A stretch of 39,555 bases of DNA from Salinarimonas ramus (GTDB lineage: Bacteria > Pseudomonadota > Alphaproteobacteria > Rhizobiales > Beijerinckiaceae). How positions within the stretch are numbered: position 1 is the stretch's first letter; each line of letters starts with the position of its first letter. The DNA lies in assembly GCF_014645695.1 (NCBI RefSeq), contig NZ_BMMF01000012.1:177907-217461 (forward strand), read 5' to 3'. The position numbers and the translations under genes were made by a program. The notes under the pieces were generated by a model. That model saw only the letters and a list, made by a program, of their open reading frames with translations, was not told where the DNA came from and did no database searches. Below, one piece after another: positions 8,094-15,745 of this stretch.

Positions 8094-9452
8094 CTAGGCC
8101 GTCGGGGTGTTGGCGCACCTCGGCGGCCGCCTCCGCGCGGGATGCGCGGGCGAGCGATGAGAGAATAGATGCAGACCTTCGTAGATCGAAGCGGGAACGA
8201 GGTTTCTGGTTAACGGGACGCTTGTTCTGTCTCGGCCAGGGGTGAGGGCAGGGGCGAGGCCGCCTCGAGGGGGAGACGCGATGGACCCGATGATCCGCAT
8301 CGCGGTCTGGATGTCGCAGCTGATCCGTAACGGCGTCGACCGGGCGCACCGCGATCGCGTTCTTCGCGGTCGCGGTGGTGGCGGTCGTCCTGGTGTCGCT
8401 CGAGCTGCTCGGGCTCTGGCCGGAGAGCTGGCGGGCGCAGCCGATCTCCAGGCTGCCGCCGGCGGGAGTGCTCGGGGACTGAGGTCGGCCGAGTGACGTC
8501 CCTCGAGGGAGCTCGGCCGGAGGGGCGGGCAGGAGAAGCGAGTGATCCTCGGCACGTCAACGTTTCCCGCCAAGCCCTTGAAATCTTTCGATCCGTTGTC
8601 GCGGGCCGCGACAAGGCCGAAAGGCGGGGGTCGCGCAAAGGCCGAGAGGCGGGGGCGCGACGAGGTCGAAGGGTGCCCGGCCGAGCCGAGATCGAGAGCC
8701 GGAGCCGGACTTTCGTCGTCGGACCCGCCGTGCCGGCGGCGAGCCCCGGTGCTCCGAGGATCGATCCGAGAACGGATCCCGGGGTCGGCCGTCGAGCGAG
8801 CCGGCACGATCGTCCCGCTTTCGCGATCCCCCCTCGGCGCCTCGACGGGAGCCTTCGCGCCGCGCCCTGCCAGCGATGCCGACACCGGCAGCCGGGCGCG
8901 CGTGATCGTGTGGGCGGCGTGGGGTCCGCGGTATCTGCGCGCAGCCGGGCATCCGGCGATGCCTGCGAGACCCGCCCCCGAAGAGACGGGCGAGGACATG
9001 ATTCGCGCGACCGCGTCGCGGCGAAGATCGCCCGCCGGGCGACACGCCTGATCGAACGGGTTCTCGACCTCGACGTCCGTTCCCGAAAAGTGGGCGAGAT
9101 TTCGCGTGACGAGGACGGCTTCGTGGTGCAGCGCAGTCGCGGCGATCATCAGGTCGACGCCGTTGTTCTTGAGGCGCGCGCTCAAGCGACCCCAGATGCG
9201 CGCCGCCTCCGGGCAGATCGGCAGGACGCGATCCGAATACAGCGCTGTGGTCCTCTCGACCCAGCCCCGCAGATCCGCGGCGAACCGCGGGTCACGATCC
9301 TGCACGGCTGTGATACCCCGTTCGATTTCGCCGAGCGTGATGACGCTCACATATAGGTCGCGCGCGTCATGCTGCTCGAACCATCGAGCGACCGTCGGAT
9401 CCCGGTCGGCACGGCGCAACGCGGATATCACGTTCGTATCGACGAGGTACAT
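8094..9452 (-). CDS. vapC: VapC-type PIN ribonuclease toxin with abnormal C-terminal read-through
   Basis: Residues 1-134 (to about 9051) form a complete PIN domain, the RNase toxin of a type II system: Asp5 in YLVDTNVISALRR, Glu42/44 in LGEIERG, Asp100 in NNGVDLMIAATA and the last acidic site in LVTRNLAHFSGTDVEVENPF. Family members normally stop a few residues after that NPF. Here no in-frame stop follows, and the frame runs on for ~318 codons of Arg/Pro/Ala-rich sequence to 8094. That tail has no domain and overlaps the small membrane ORF on the other strand, so it looks like non-coding DNA read after loss of the original 3' end. The ATG at 9452 overlaps the stop of the antitoxin gene by one base. 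Confidence 0.75.
   Translation of the reverse strand: MYLVDTNVISALRRADRDPTVARWFEQHDARDLYVSVITLGEIERGITAVQDRDPRFAADLRGWVERTTALYSDRVLPICPEAARIWGRLSARLKNNGVDLMIAATALHHEAVLVTRNLAHFSGTDVEVENPFDQACRPAGDLRRDAVARIMSSPVSSGAGLAGIAGCPAARRYRGPHAAHTITRARLPVSASLAGRGAKAPVEAPRGDRESGTIVPARSTADPGIRSRIDPRSTGARRRHGGSDDESPAPALDLGSAGHPSTSSRPRLSAFARPPPFGLVAARDNGSKDFKGLAGNVDVPRITRFSCPPLRPSSLEGRHSADLSPRALPPAAAWRSAAPASSPARARAARATPGRPPPPRPRRTRSRCARSTPLRISCDIQTAMRIIGSIASPPRGGLAPALTPGRDRTSVPLTRNLVPASIYEGLHLFSHRSPAHPARRRPPRCANTPTA
8281..8482 (+). pseudogene. Frameshifted small single-pass membrane protein
   Basis: The frame from ATG 8281 begins MDPMIRIAVWMSQLIRNG and then turns into low-complexity Arg/Gly. The +1 frame from about 8336 gives TAIAFFAVAVVAVVLVSLEL, a clean transmembrane helix, then LGLWPESWRAQPISRLPP and a stop at 8482. 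Joined by a one-base shift near 8335 these make a coherent ~66-residue protein with a cytoplasmic amphipathic start and one membrane span. The gene is therefore either broken by a single-base change or contains a sequencing error. It lies on the strand opposite the vapC read-through tail. Function unknown. Confidence 0.5.
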
Positions 9453-9607
9453 CACAGATCGACGTCGCGCGGTCGCCGATCGGCGCGCTCCAACTCGGCG
9501 CAGCTTGGGAATGCGAGCAGATGTTCGGCGAAGGAGCCGCGCCCTGTGCGCGCCTGCTCCAGAAGGCGATCGTAACCCTCGGCGAGGGCCCGTTGCCGCG
9601 TGATCAA
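9452..9607 (-). CDS. vapB: Putative VapB-like antitoxin, 51 aa, TTG start
   Basis: Small gene directly before vapC, starting ITRQRALAEGYDRLLEQART and ending DRRPRDVDL. It is charged and helical with a short C-terminal tail, like the toxin-binding part of VapB/FitA-type antitoxins. No N-terminal ribbon-helix-helix or AbrB DNA-binding segment is visible, so it is either unusually short or N-terminally truncated. The only suitable start is TTG at 9607, overlapping the ccdB stop (TTGA). Its TGA overlaps the vapC ATG (TGATG). Position and overlap make the antitoxin role likely; the sequence alone would not prove it. Confidence 0.6.
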   Translation of the reverse strand: MITRQRALAEGYDRLLEQARTGRGSFAEHLLAFPSCAELERADRRPRDVDL

Positions 9608-9900
9608 AAACCCCAGAACACCATGTCCAATGCGGACTTGATATCGTAGGATCGGTCGGAGATGTCAGCGATCGGCGGACCGGCGAGCAGCTTGGATGGT
9701 ATCGCTGCCATCTCGGCGGTATGGAGCACGTACGGCTCTGCGAAAATCTCGAGGATCGGCTCCAGACGTGAGATGGGCGCCGGCCCGTCACGCAGGAGAT
9801 GCAATGGGGCGACGACGCGCGTGCCGGCATCGATCAGGTCGCTCTGGAGATCGAGGACCAACCGCCCGCGCGCCAGGCGATAGACGTGGAACTGCGCCAT
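9604..9900 (-). CDS. ccdB: CcdB toxin (gyrase poison family)
   Basis: CcdB-family toxin of 98 residues; characterised members trap DNA gyrase. The start MAQFHVYRLARGRLVLDLQSDLI, the central RVVAPLHLL, the YVLHTAEMAAIPSKLL block and the C-terminal IKSALDMVFWGF match the CcdB fold. The terminal Trp-Gly-Phe needed for gyrase poisoning in classical CcdB (Trp-Gly-Ile) is conserved in spirit as WGF. The start codon overlaps the ccdA stop by one base (TGATG), and its own stop overlaps the TTG start of the following vapB-like gene. Length is normal and no damage is seen. Confidence 0.92.
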   Translation of the reverse strand: MAQFHVYRLARGRLVLDLQSDLIDAGTRVVAPLHLLRDGPAPISRLEPILEIFAEPYVLHTAEMAAIPSKLLAGPPIADISDRSYDIKSALDMVFWGF

Positions 9901-10145
9901 CAGTCCAGCTTCAATACCTGGAGTTCGGCCAACGGCGTTCCGTTCTCGTCGATCCAGGAGCGACGCTCCGCGATCGCCTCCGCGTTCTCCTCCTGCCAGC
10001 GGCGTGCTCGTGCCACCCGCACGGCCTCGGCCAGCGCCTCATCGGCAATCGCCGAGACGTTCAACCCGAGCTCTCTCGCCCCAGCGAGATTGATCACGCT
10101 CAGCGTCACATTGGTGCGTTGCTTCTCCTGTGCGACGTTCGGCAT
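9900..10145 (-). CDS. ccdA: CcdA antitoxin
   Basis: 81-residue antitoxin and presumed autorepressor for ccdB. The N-terminus (KQRTNVTLSVINLAGARELG) fits the ribbon-helix-helix DNA-binding domain. The C-terminus (RARRWQEENAEAIAERRSWI, then ENGTPLAE) is the CcdB-binding arm seen across the family. The ATG at 10145 is chosen because GGAGGG lies just upstream; an in-frame GTG/ATG further upstream would add seven residues and bury the ribosome site. It is the first gene of a four-gene overlapping series ccdA-ccdB-vapB-vapC. Confidence 0.92.
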   Translation of the reverse strand: MPNVAQEKQRTNVTLSVINLAGARELGLNVSAIADEALAEAVRVARARRWQEENAEAIAERRSWIDENGTPLAELQVLKLD

Positions 10146-10589
10146 AGCACCCTCCAAGATACACACTAACGATAAACATGGCGTCGTGCGCGCGCAAGCT
10201 CACGCGCCGCCGTGGCTTCCTTATGGGCCGGTCGGTTCCCAGCGGCTTCCCGTCTGTCGTCGGGCTTCATCGCGGGCCCAACCCTCGCCCGGCGCAAACC
10301 CGTTCATGCAGTGTCTTCGGGCCCGGGACCCCGAGCGGACGCCCGGCGCCGATCGCAGCGACGACGCAGACGTGGTGATCGCAGACCGACTTCGCCCCCT
10401 CGGAGGCGGCGAGGCAGGCGCTCGAGCCATTCCGAGGAAAGGGAGAGAGCGGTGCCGGTCGGGGCGGCGGCGGGGTCGGCCTCGTCGCTCTCCTCCTCCC
10501 GAGGGTTCCCCGACGAACACCCGACCGCTCTTTGCCCACCCGTGCGGCTTTCGCACCGCGGCGAGGCCCCGGCTCGACCGCCTCGATCC
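10146..10589. other. Decayed coding DNA without an intact gene
   Basis: The minus strand has short stretches that look once-coding in changing frames (for example ACLAASEGAKSVCDHHVCVV around 10380-10440 in one frame), continuing the decayed gene described at 10590-11071. The ccdA promoter should lie at about 10150-10200. Nothing else is supported. Confidence 0.4.
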
Positions 10590-11071
10590 TCCGAGATCCG
10601 GTAGTCGGCCGCGCATGTCGTTCTCGATCGACGCCGACACGGCGCGAAGAACGGGCAGGAGGGCGCGCCGGCGCGCATAGCGCTCGACCGGGTCGTCGAT
10701 GTCGTGGTGAAGGCCTCCGACATGCCGCCGCCCGCATGGGCGGCGGCCGCGACGGACAGGATCGGGCCGACGAGCGGACACACTCCGCTTTCGGCGCAAA
10801 CGAGCATGTCCACGATAAGACGCATACATGCCCCGGCCACGAAGGCCGGGTCGAGGCGGGCTCCCTCGGCGCCGAGGGCGACGAGCTCGCTCGGCGTGGG
10901 GGCGCGCGAGCGGACCACGGCGAGCGCGTCCGCGAGGAGACCCTCTTCGACGAAAGCCGCAACGCGGTCCGGGGTCCCGGCCGCCCGCACGCGATCGCGC
11001 GAGGTAGGGCTCGCCCGCCTCGTCCCATGCCGTTCCGAAAAGCCTGCGTGCGACGCGCGCCTATTCCCTCG
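10590..11071 (-). pseudogene. 3' fragment of a decayed helical protein gene split by IS21
   Basis: Pieces of an unrecognised helical protein survive in three frames. FGTAWDEAGEPYLARSRAGG lies near 11000-11045 in one frame. RVAAFVEEGLLADALAVVRS through FVAGACMRLIVDMLVCAESG runs at about 10975-10790 in a second. Then DDPVERYARRRALLPVLRAV and SASIENDMRGRLPDLG lie at about 10710-10590 in a third. At least two frameshifts and a TAG at the IS junction inactivate it. The fragment continues, across the IS21 element and its duplicated CCTCG, into the fragment at 13306-13830. Confidence 0.6.
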
Positions 11072-11104
11072 TGTCAAGCGTCAGCCGGAACTGACCCCCT
11101 GCCG

Positions 11105-11920
11105 TCACGAAGAACTGACCCCCTCGCTGGTTGATGTGGTGATGTGAGGCGCCGGAGCGGCCTTCTGCAGAAGGCCGCTCCGGCGCTTTTCGCGCAGCCG
11201 ATAGCTCTCACCGCGGATGGTGATGACGTGGCTGTGGTGGAGGAGGCGGTCGAGGATGGCGGTCGCGACGACGGGATCGCCGAACACGGAGCCCCACTCG
11301 CCGATGGCGCGGTTCGAGGTGACGAGCATGGCGCCACGCTCGTAGCGGCGAGAGACGAGCTGGAAGAAGAGGTGCGCCGCATCCTGCTCGAAGGGCAGGT
11401 AGCCCAGCTCGTCCACGATCAGCAGCTTCGGCTTGGCGTAGTGGAGGAGGCGCTCGTCGAAACGGCCATCGGCATGCGCCTTGGCGAGGTTGGCGACGAG
11501 CGCCGTGGCCGAGGTGAACAGCACGGTGTAGCCGGCCACGATCACCTCGCGCCCGAGGGCGACGGCGAGATGCGTCTTACCAACCCCCGGCGGACCGAGC
11601 AGCAGGATCGCCTCGCCGTTTGCGATGAAGCGGCCGGTGGCGAGCTCGCGAACTTGGTGCCGGTCGACGGATGGCTGCGCCTCGAAGTCGAACCCGGCGA
11701 GGTCCCGAGCAAAGGGGAACTTGGCGAGCCCGAAGGCCATCTCGATCCGGCGCTGGTCTTTGCGCGCGATCTCGCGCTCGCAAAACAGGGTCAGCGCCTC
11801 GCGGATCGTCAGGTCGCGCCGCCCGGCCTCGTCGAGGAGGCTGTCGAGCTGGTCGCGGATCGCGGTGAGCTTGAGGCGGGTGAGCATCCGCTCGAGATGC
11901 GCGTGCGTGTCGATGAGCAT
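11105..11920 (-). CDS. istB: IstB helper ATPase of IS21-family element
   Basis: AAA+ ATPase of 271 residues that assembles target DNA for the IstA transposase. It shows the helical N-terminus (LERMLTRLKLTAIRDQLDSL), Walker A GPPGVGKTHLAVALG, Walker B LLIVDELGYLPF and sensor-1 region AMLVTSNRAIGEW. The ATG at 11920 overlaps the istA stop by one base (TGATG). The C-terminus ends in the left terminal repeat region. Length and motifs are complete, so the protein should be functional even though its partner istA is frameshifted. Confidence 0.95.
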   Translation of the reverse strand: MLIDTHAHLERMLTRLKLTAIRDQLDSLLDEAGRRDLTIREALTLFCEREIARKDQRRIEMAFGLAKFPFARDLAGFDFEAQPSVDRHQVRELATGRFIANGEAILLLGPPGVGKTHLAVALGREVIVAGYTVLFTSATALVANLAKAHADGRFDERLLHYAKPKLLIVDELGYLPFEQDAAHLFFQLVSRRYERGAMLVTSNRAIGEWGSVFGDPVVATAILDRLLHHSHVITIRGESYRLREKRRSGLLQKAAPAPHITTSTSEGVSSS

Positions 11921-13231
11921 CACCAGGCCCCTCCGACGAGCGCCTCGTATTCCGCCAGGGGGCGCAGCAGCGCCGCGGCGGCGACCTTCGAGCCGTCGAC
12001 GGTCTCCTCGTCGCGGACGCGTCGCACGGCTCGCCCTCCGGCGCCGGCGACGCCCTCGAAGTGCGCGGGATCGACGATCCGCCCCTTGCGGCGCGCGCTC
12101 GACGGATGGCTCGCGACCTCGCGCCCGCCATAGGCGATCCGCACGCTCGCACCCGTCACTGTCACCCGCACGCTCTCGCCGATCAGGCGCCATGGGACGG
12201 AGTAGGCCGAGCCGTCGACCTCGACCGTGCAGTCGGCGCCGACCCGCCGGACGAGATCGCGGGTCGCGAGGAATGAGCCATGGCCCGGCAGCGGCTTGAG
12301 CCGCGCGGCCTCGTCGCGGGCGAACCGCACGATCGGCGCCTCGCCGGTCGTGCCGTGCTCGCGCACGTCCGCGATCTCGCGCGTCCACTCATCGAGATGC
12401 GCTTCAAAGGCGGCGAAGCTTTCGAAGCTGCGCCCGGCGATCGCGTTGTTCTTGACGTAGCCGACCCCGCGCTCGTCCTTGCCCTTGGTACGGGCGCGAT
12501 ACGGCGCGCAGGCCACCACCCGAAAACCCCAGTGCCGCGCGAAGGCATGGAGCCGCGGGTTCAGGACGACCTCTCGGCTCGCCGGGTCATGATGCACGAC
12601 GAGGGCGCGGGCGTTGTCGAGGAGGACCTCCTCGGTCACGCCGCCGAAGGCCCGGAAGGCGCTCTCCATCCCCTCGAACCAGCTCTCCTGGCGCTCGCCG
12701 TCGAAGGCGCGGACGTGGAGGCGCCGCGAGTAGCCGAGCGTGGCCACGAAGAACGAGACCCGCCGCTGCTCGCCGCCGATCTCGACGCGCCGCTCGCCGA
12801 AGTCGATCTGCAGCTGCTGGCCCGGGCGCGTCTCGAACCGGATCGTCGCCCGCGCCTCGGCGCGGAGCTCACGACGCAGGTGGGCGACGGCGCGCTCGAC
12901 GGTGCGCAGGCTCACCACGACCTTCTTCTCCGACGCCAGCTCCTGGCGCACGACATCGGCGTTCCCGGCGTGACGCCGGAAGCGCTCGGCGATCCAGTCC
13001 TCGAGCCCGTCCAGCTTCTTCGAGCGCGACGGCGATGTCGGCGGCCGCCATCCACCGGCTCTCAACCAGCCGAACCGTGTTCCGCGAGCACCCCAGCTCC
13101 GCCGCGATCCGCTTCGAGCCCCACCCGAGCGCCTTCAGCGACAGCATCGCCGAGACCTCGTCCGGCTCCTTCATCTCCAGCCCCCGTGCAATCTGCTCCT
13201 GGGGGCGTTTGTGCATCCATGCGTCGTCCAT
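11920..13231 (-). pseudogene. istA: IstA transposase of IS21-family element, frameshifted
   Basis: IstA is the DDE transposase of IS21. The N-terminal helix-turn-helix (MLSLKALGWGSKRIAAELGC, then SRNTVR) reads from ATG 13231, which has AGGAGGT just upstream. Near 13065-13070 the frame shifts: the upstream frame goes astray after RNTVRLV, while the continuation GGWRPPTSPSRSKKLDGLED is in another frame. From there the catalytic core is intact (QLQIDFGERRV, LLDNARALVV, GKDERGVGYVKNN), ending at 11920. A two-base deletion or one-base insertion explains it. No A-rich slippery site is seen, so programmed shifting is unlikely. Confidence 0.85.
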
Positions 13232-13305
13232 CGCGACCTCCTGCTCGACGGCAGGGGTCACTTCCTCATGGCGCCAAGGGGGGCAGTTAGTCGTGTCGCC
13301 CGACA

Positions 13306-13830
13306 CCTCGCGCCGGTCGAGGCGGCGGCGTCGAGGGCCGCCCGCGCGCAAACGCGACGTCGCCGGCCTGGAGAGCCGTGTCGCGCAGCGTCCGCGCGAA
13401 AGAGGCCGACGCATACCCGTCCTCGTCGGCGCCCGTCGCGCTCCGCCGCCGGGAGAGTTTCCTGCCGAGGTCGTTCGCGGCGAGGGCCCCGTGTATTCGC
13501 GCCGTGTGGCGCAGGACCGCGGCGGCCGCATGCGCATCGAGGCCCCCTGCGGCGGCGAGCGCCTCGTCGAGACGAGCGAGGCGCACGAGAACCTCCGCCT
13601 CGAGTTGCCGGTCGCCGGTGCGGCGGGCGAGCGTGAGCGCCTCCTCGCTGCGTCCGAGGTCTGCGAGCGCGGCCGCCAGTCGCGAGGCGAGGTGCTCGGG
13701 AACGGCGCCCCGCGCATCGTAGCGGCCGGCGTCGAGCGTAGCGATCGCGGTCTCGAAGGCGTCCGCGTTCCCTTTGTCGGCGAGGAGGGGATGCCTCGCC
13801 GCGATCGTCGAGCGCGCCCGGCGGGGGGCT
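13306..13830 (-). pseudogene. 5' fragment of decayed helical-repeat protein split by IS21
   Basis: One frame reads HPLLADKGNADAFETAIATL, then EHLASRLAAALADLGRSEEA, LEAEVLVRLARLDEALAAAG and AAAVLRHTARIHGALAANDL. This is an Ala/Leu-rich helical-repeat (TPR-like) sequence. Near the IS junction the coding signal moves to a second frame (ARAALDAAASTGAR), so a frameshift preceded or followed the IS insertion. The 3' continuation lies beyond the IS21 element at 10590-11071. The N-terminal start is missing: upstream it runs into the DUF4214 fragment. I do not recognise the family. Confidence 0.55.
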
Positions 13831-13889
13831 TCCTCGTCGAGACGCGGATCGAGCGCGCCGAAGCGCCGCCGGGGCGAGGCCCGCATCGA

Positions 13890-14243
13890 GTTGGGCGGTC
13901 AAGAACGCGCGCCCGGCCGCATCCGGCGCACGGTCGAGCACGTTGCCATAGAACAGCTCGACGAAGGCGCCGTTTCCGAGCGTGGACGCCGTACCGGAGC
14001 GCGACAGGAACTCGGGTGAGGCGATGAAGGCCTCCGCGACGCCGAGCAGCGACGTGCCGCCCTCGTCGAGAACGCGGGTCCAGAACGACACGCCCGGCTG
14101 GTCGGGCGTGCGGGCGAAAGCCGCCTGGTAGAGCCGATGAGCCTGCCCCGCGTTACCAACGAAATCGAACGCGAGCGTCGCGTCCGTGAAGAGAAGGCGC
14201 TCGATTCCCGAGAGCGTGTCGGCACCGTCGCCGCCGATCGGGG
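13890..14243 (-). pseudogene. DUF4214-domain fragment, truncated at both ends
   Basis: Reads GGDGADTLSGIERLLFTDAT, AHRLYQAAFARTPDQPGVSF, AFIASPEFLSRSG and FVELFYGNVLDRAPDAAGRA. This is a DUF4214 domain with the edge of an RTX-type region, closely like the tails of the proteins at 3201-4970 and 38946-39555. The C-terminal end decays after FLTAQLDAGLAPAAL. The N-terminal end stops where IS1634 sequence begins on the opposite strand near 14240. It is probably the tail of a lost secreted RTX protein. Confidence 0.75.
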
Positions 14244-14862
14244 CATGATCTCGCAAGCGACCATCGAGGCGCTCGAGCAGCGCAGGGTCGAATACGTGCT
14301 CGGCGCACGCGAGCGCTCCGACAAGCGGGTGCGCTCCGTCATCGACGACGCGGCGCCCTTCGTCCCGCTCCTCGTCGAGCGGAGTGCGGGAGATACCCAG
14401 CTCTTCGTCAAGGAGGTCGTCGTCGACGGGGTCCGCAACATCGCCTGTCGCAACGAGGCCGAAGCGCGCAATTATGCCGCCGACCGAAAGGCCGTTGTCA
14501 CCGCCCTCGACGCGCAGCTGAAGCCCGGCGACCAAGCGCTCGGCTGCATCTCCGCCTATCGGCGCTACTTGCGCAAGACCGGCGCCGATGCGGCCTTCGA
14601 GATCGATGTCGGCAAGCTCGCCGACGAGGCGCGCTACGACCAGCTCTTCGTCCTGCGGACCAACACGCGGATCTCACCGCTCCAGGCCGTTCTGCGCTAT
14701 CGCGAGCTCCTCGTGGTCGAAGCCTTGTTCCGCGCCGCAAAGGCGACCTTCTCGACCCGCCTGATCTTCCATTCCTCGGATGCAGCCATTCGCGGGCACG
14801 TCTTCTGCTCGTTCCTCGCCCTCATCCTGCGCAAGGAAATCTTCGAGCGATGCTCGGGGCAT
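14240..14862 (+). pseudogene. IS1634-family transposase remnant
   Basis: Central-to-C-terminal part of an IS4/IS1634-type transposase: DRGMISQATIEALEQRRVEY, YVLGARERS, LFVKEVVVDGVRNIACRNEA, DEARYDQLFVLRTNTRISPL, YRELLVVEALFRAAKATFST and GHVFCSFLALILRKEIFERC are characteristic. The N-terminal third, with the first catalytic Asp, and the last ~80 residues are missing. It begins inside the DUF4214 fragment and ends exactly where the 380-bp dispersed repeat starts (14855). No terminal repeats remain. Confidence 0.85.
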
Positions 14863-15233
14863 CAATCGGTCACGACGACACCTCTTCAATCGAATCGCCG
14901 TAGGACGAACGCTCTGACATGTCGCGCTTACACCAGGTGCCAAAACGGGAACGCCGGCCGACCCGAAGCTCGACCGGCGCCCAATACATGTTCGTCCGCC
15001 CGCGAGTGGGGCGACCTTCGGTCCTGGAGACCGTGAGTACCACGGTCATGTGAAAGCGGCGTTGGTAGGGACCGGCGCGCGAGATGTGCGACTTGGGTAG
15101 TCTGCCCGCAACGGGGCGATGTCACCGGCCGCTTCACATGATTTAGATGCCGCGCCTCGTCCGGGCCGTCAACCGGATATCTGATGGTTATCCGAGATTT
15201 TTTCTCTACGACGTGCGGCCGCGGCGGAATGGA
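14855..15233. repeat. Dispersed ~380-bp non-coding repeat, copy A
   Basis: Aligns along its whole length with 29615-29995 in the same orientation, with scattered substitutions and a few small indels. Shared landmarks include CGGGGC at the left end, GCGGCGTTGGTAG, GCGACTTGGGT, the palindrome CGGATA-N9-TATCCG near the right end, and an ATGGA about 30 bases after it. No frame is conserved between the copies, so it is probably regulatory or a non-coding mobile unit. No clear terminal inverted repeats are seen. Confidence 0.8.
15174..15194. promoter_or_regulatory. Palindrome CGGATA-N9-TATCCG, copy A
   Basis: Perfect 6-bp arms separated by nine bases, inside repeat copy A and 34 bases before an ATG at 15229. 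The same arms and spacing recur at 29941 and 31595. A likely binding site for a dimeric DNA-binding protein; the nearby MarR/DUF4096 protein is the obvious candidate (inference). Confidence 0.6.
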
Positions 15234-15409
15234 CGCGATCACCTTCACGGCACTCGTCGATGCCGTGGGCCATCATCGCACCGTTTCGATCCGTGCGCTG
15301 GCCCTCGTCGAGCGCCCGCCCGCCGAGCCCTCCCACGAGCGGCCGGAAAAGAGCCGGACCGGGTGGCCGGAGATTGCTCGGAGCGCCGGCCGCTTGATGA
15401 TCGGTACAG

Positions 15410-15686
15410 ATGGCCGGATCCGTCGGAAGCCTCACCTCGCGCTCGAGACCCTTCAGACGCGTGCGCTCCTCGCTCGTGAGGCCGCCCCGCTGCCCCGCTG
15501 CCCCGCGTCACGCTCGTCCTGCCGCATCCCGAGACGAAGCGTCTCGCCGCTACAGCCGACTTTCTCTGCCACGGAGCGTATCGCCACCGATCGCAACGCA
15601 TGCGCCCTCTCCTGCTCGCGTACCAACCGAACGGCGCGATCGCGCAGCTCCAGATGGTACGGCTTCGTGCTCTTCTTACGTACCAT
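15410..15686 (-). pseudogene. IS3-family OrfA remnant
   Basis: Starts MVRKKSTKPYHLELRDRAVR with a helix-turn-helix (AEKVGCSGETLR) typical of IS3 OrfA proteins. After DERDAGQR the frame shifts; the alternative frame gives GLTSEERTRLKGLEREVR, the expected next block, and then ends in unrelated sequence. OrfB is absent. Usual OrfA length is ~100 residues, so this is a frameshifted stub. Confidence 0.8.
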
Positions 15687-15745
15687 GGACCCCGATCTCG
15701 GGTGTCATAGGTCGCTGAGCCTACACGTTCGCGACGACCGCCCCG

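Larger units (their letters stand above)
11072..13305 (-). mobile_element. IS21-family insertion sequence with 5-bp target duplication
   Basis: Both ends begin TGTC and continue as imperfect inverted repeats: left TGTCAAGCGTCAGCCGGAAC from 11072, right (read inward from 13305) TGTCGGGCGACACGACTAAC, each followed by a CTGACCCCC/CTGCCCCCT block. A second GACCCC motif lies inside each end (about 11125 and 13258), the multiple terminal repeats usual for IS21. CCTCG flanks the element exactly on both sides (11067-11071 and 13306-13310). The element is about 2,234 bp and carries istA (frameshifted) and istB. Confidence 0.93.

Noticed and set aside
8059-8349. 96-codon minus-strand ORF ending at the start of the 70-aa gene
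   Set aside because: Its stop overlaps the next start, but most of it is antisense to the small membrane ORF, it has no ribosome site and its composition is Arg/Pro/Ser-rich; only the last ~30 residues look protein-like.
8613-8659. Two near-identical ~23-base units (AGGCCGAAAGGCGGGGG / AGGCCGAGAGGCGGGGG)
   Set aside because: Only two imperfect copies without spacer structure; not a CRISPR and no function apparent.
9422-9442. CGGATA-N9-TATCGA, similar to the three spaced palindromes
   Set aside because: The right arm does not match TATCCG and the site lies inside the vapC coding start, so it is probably chance.
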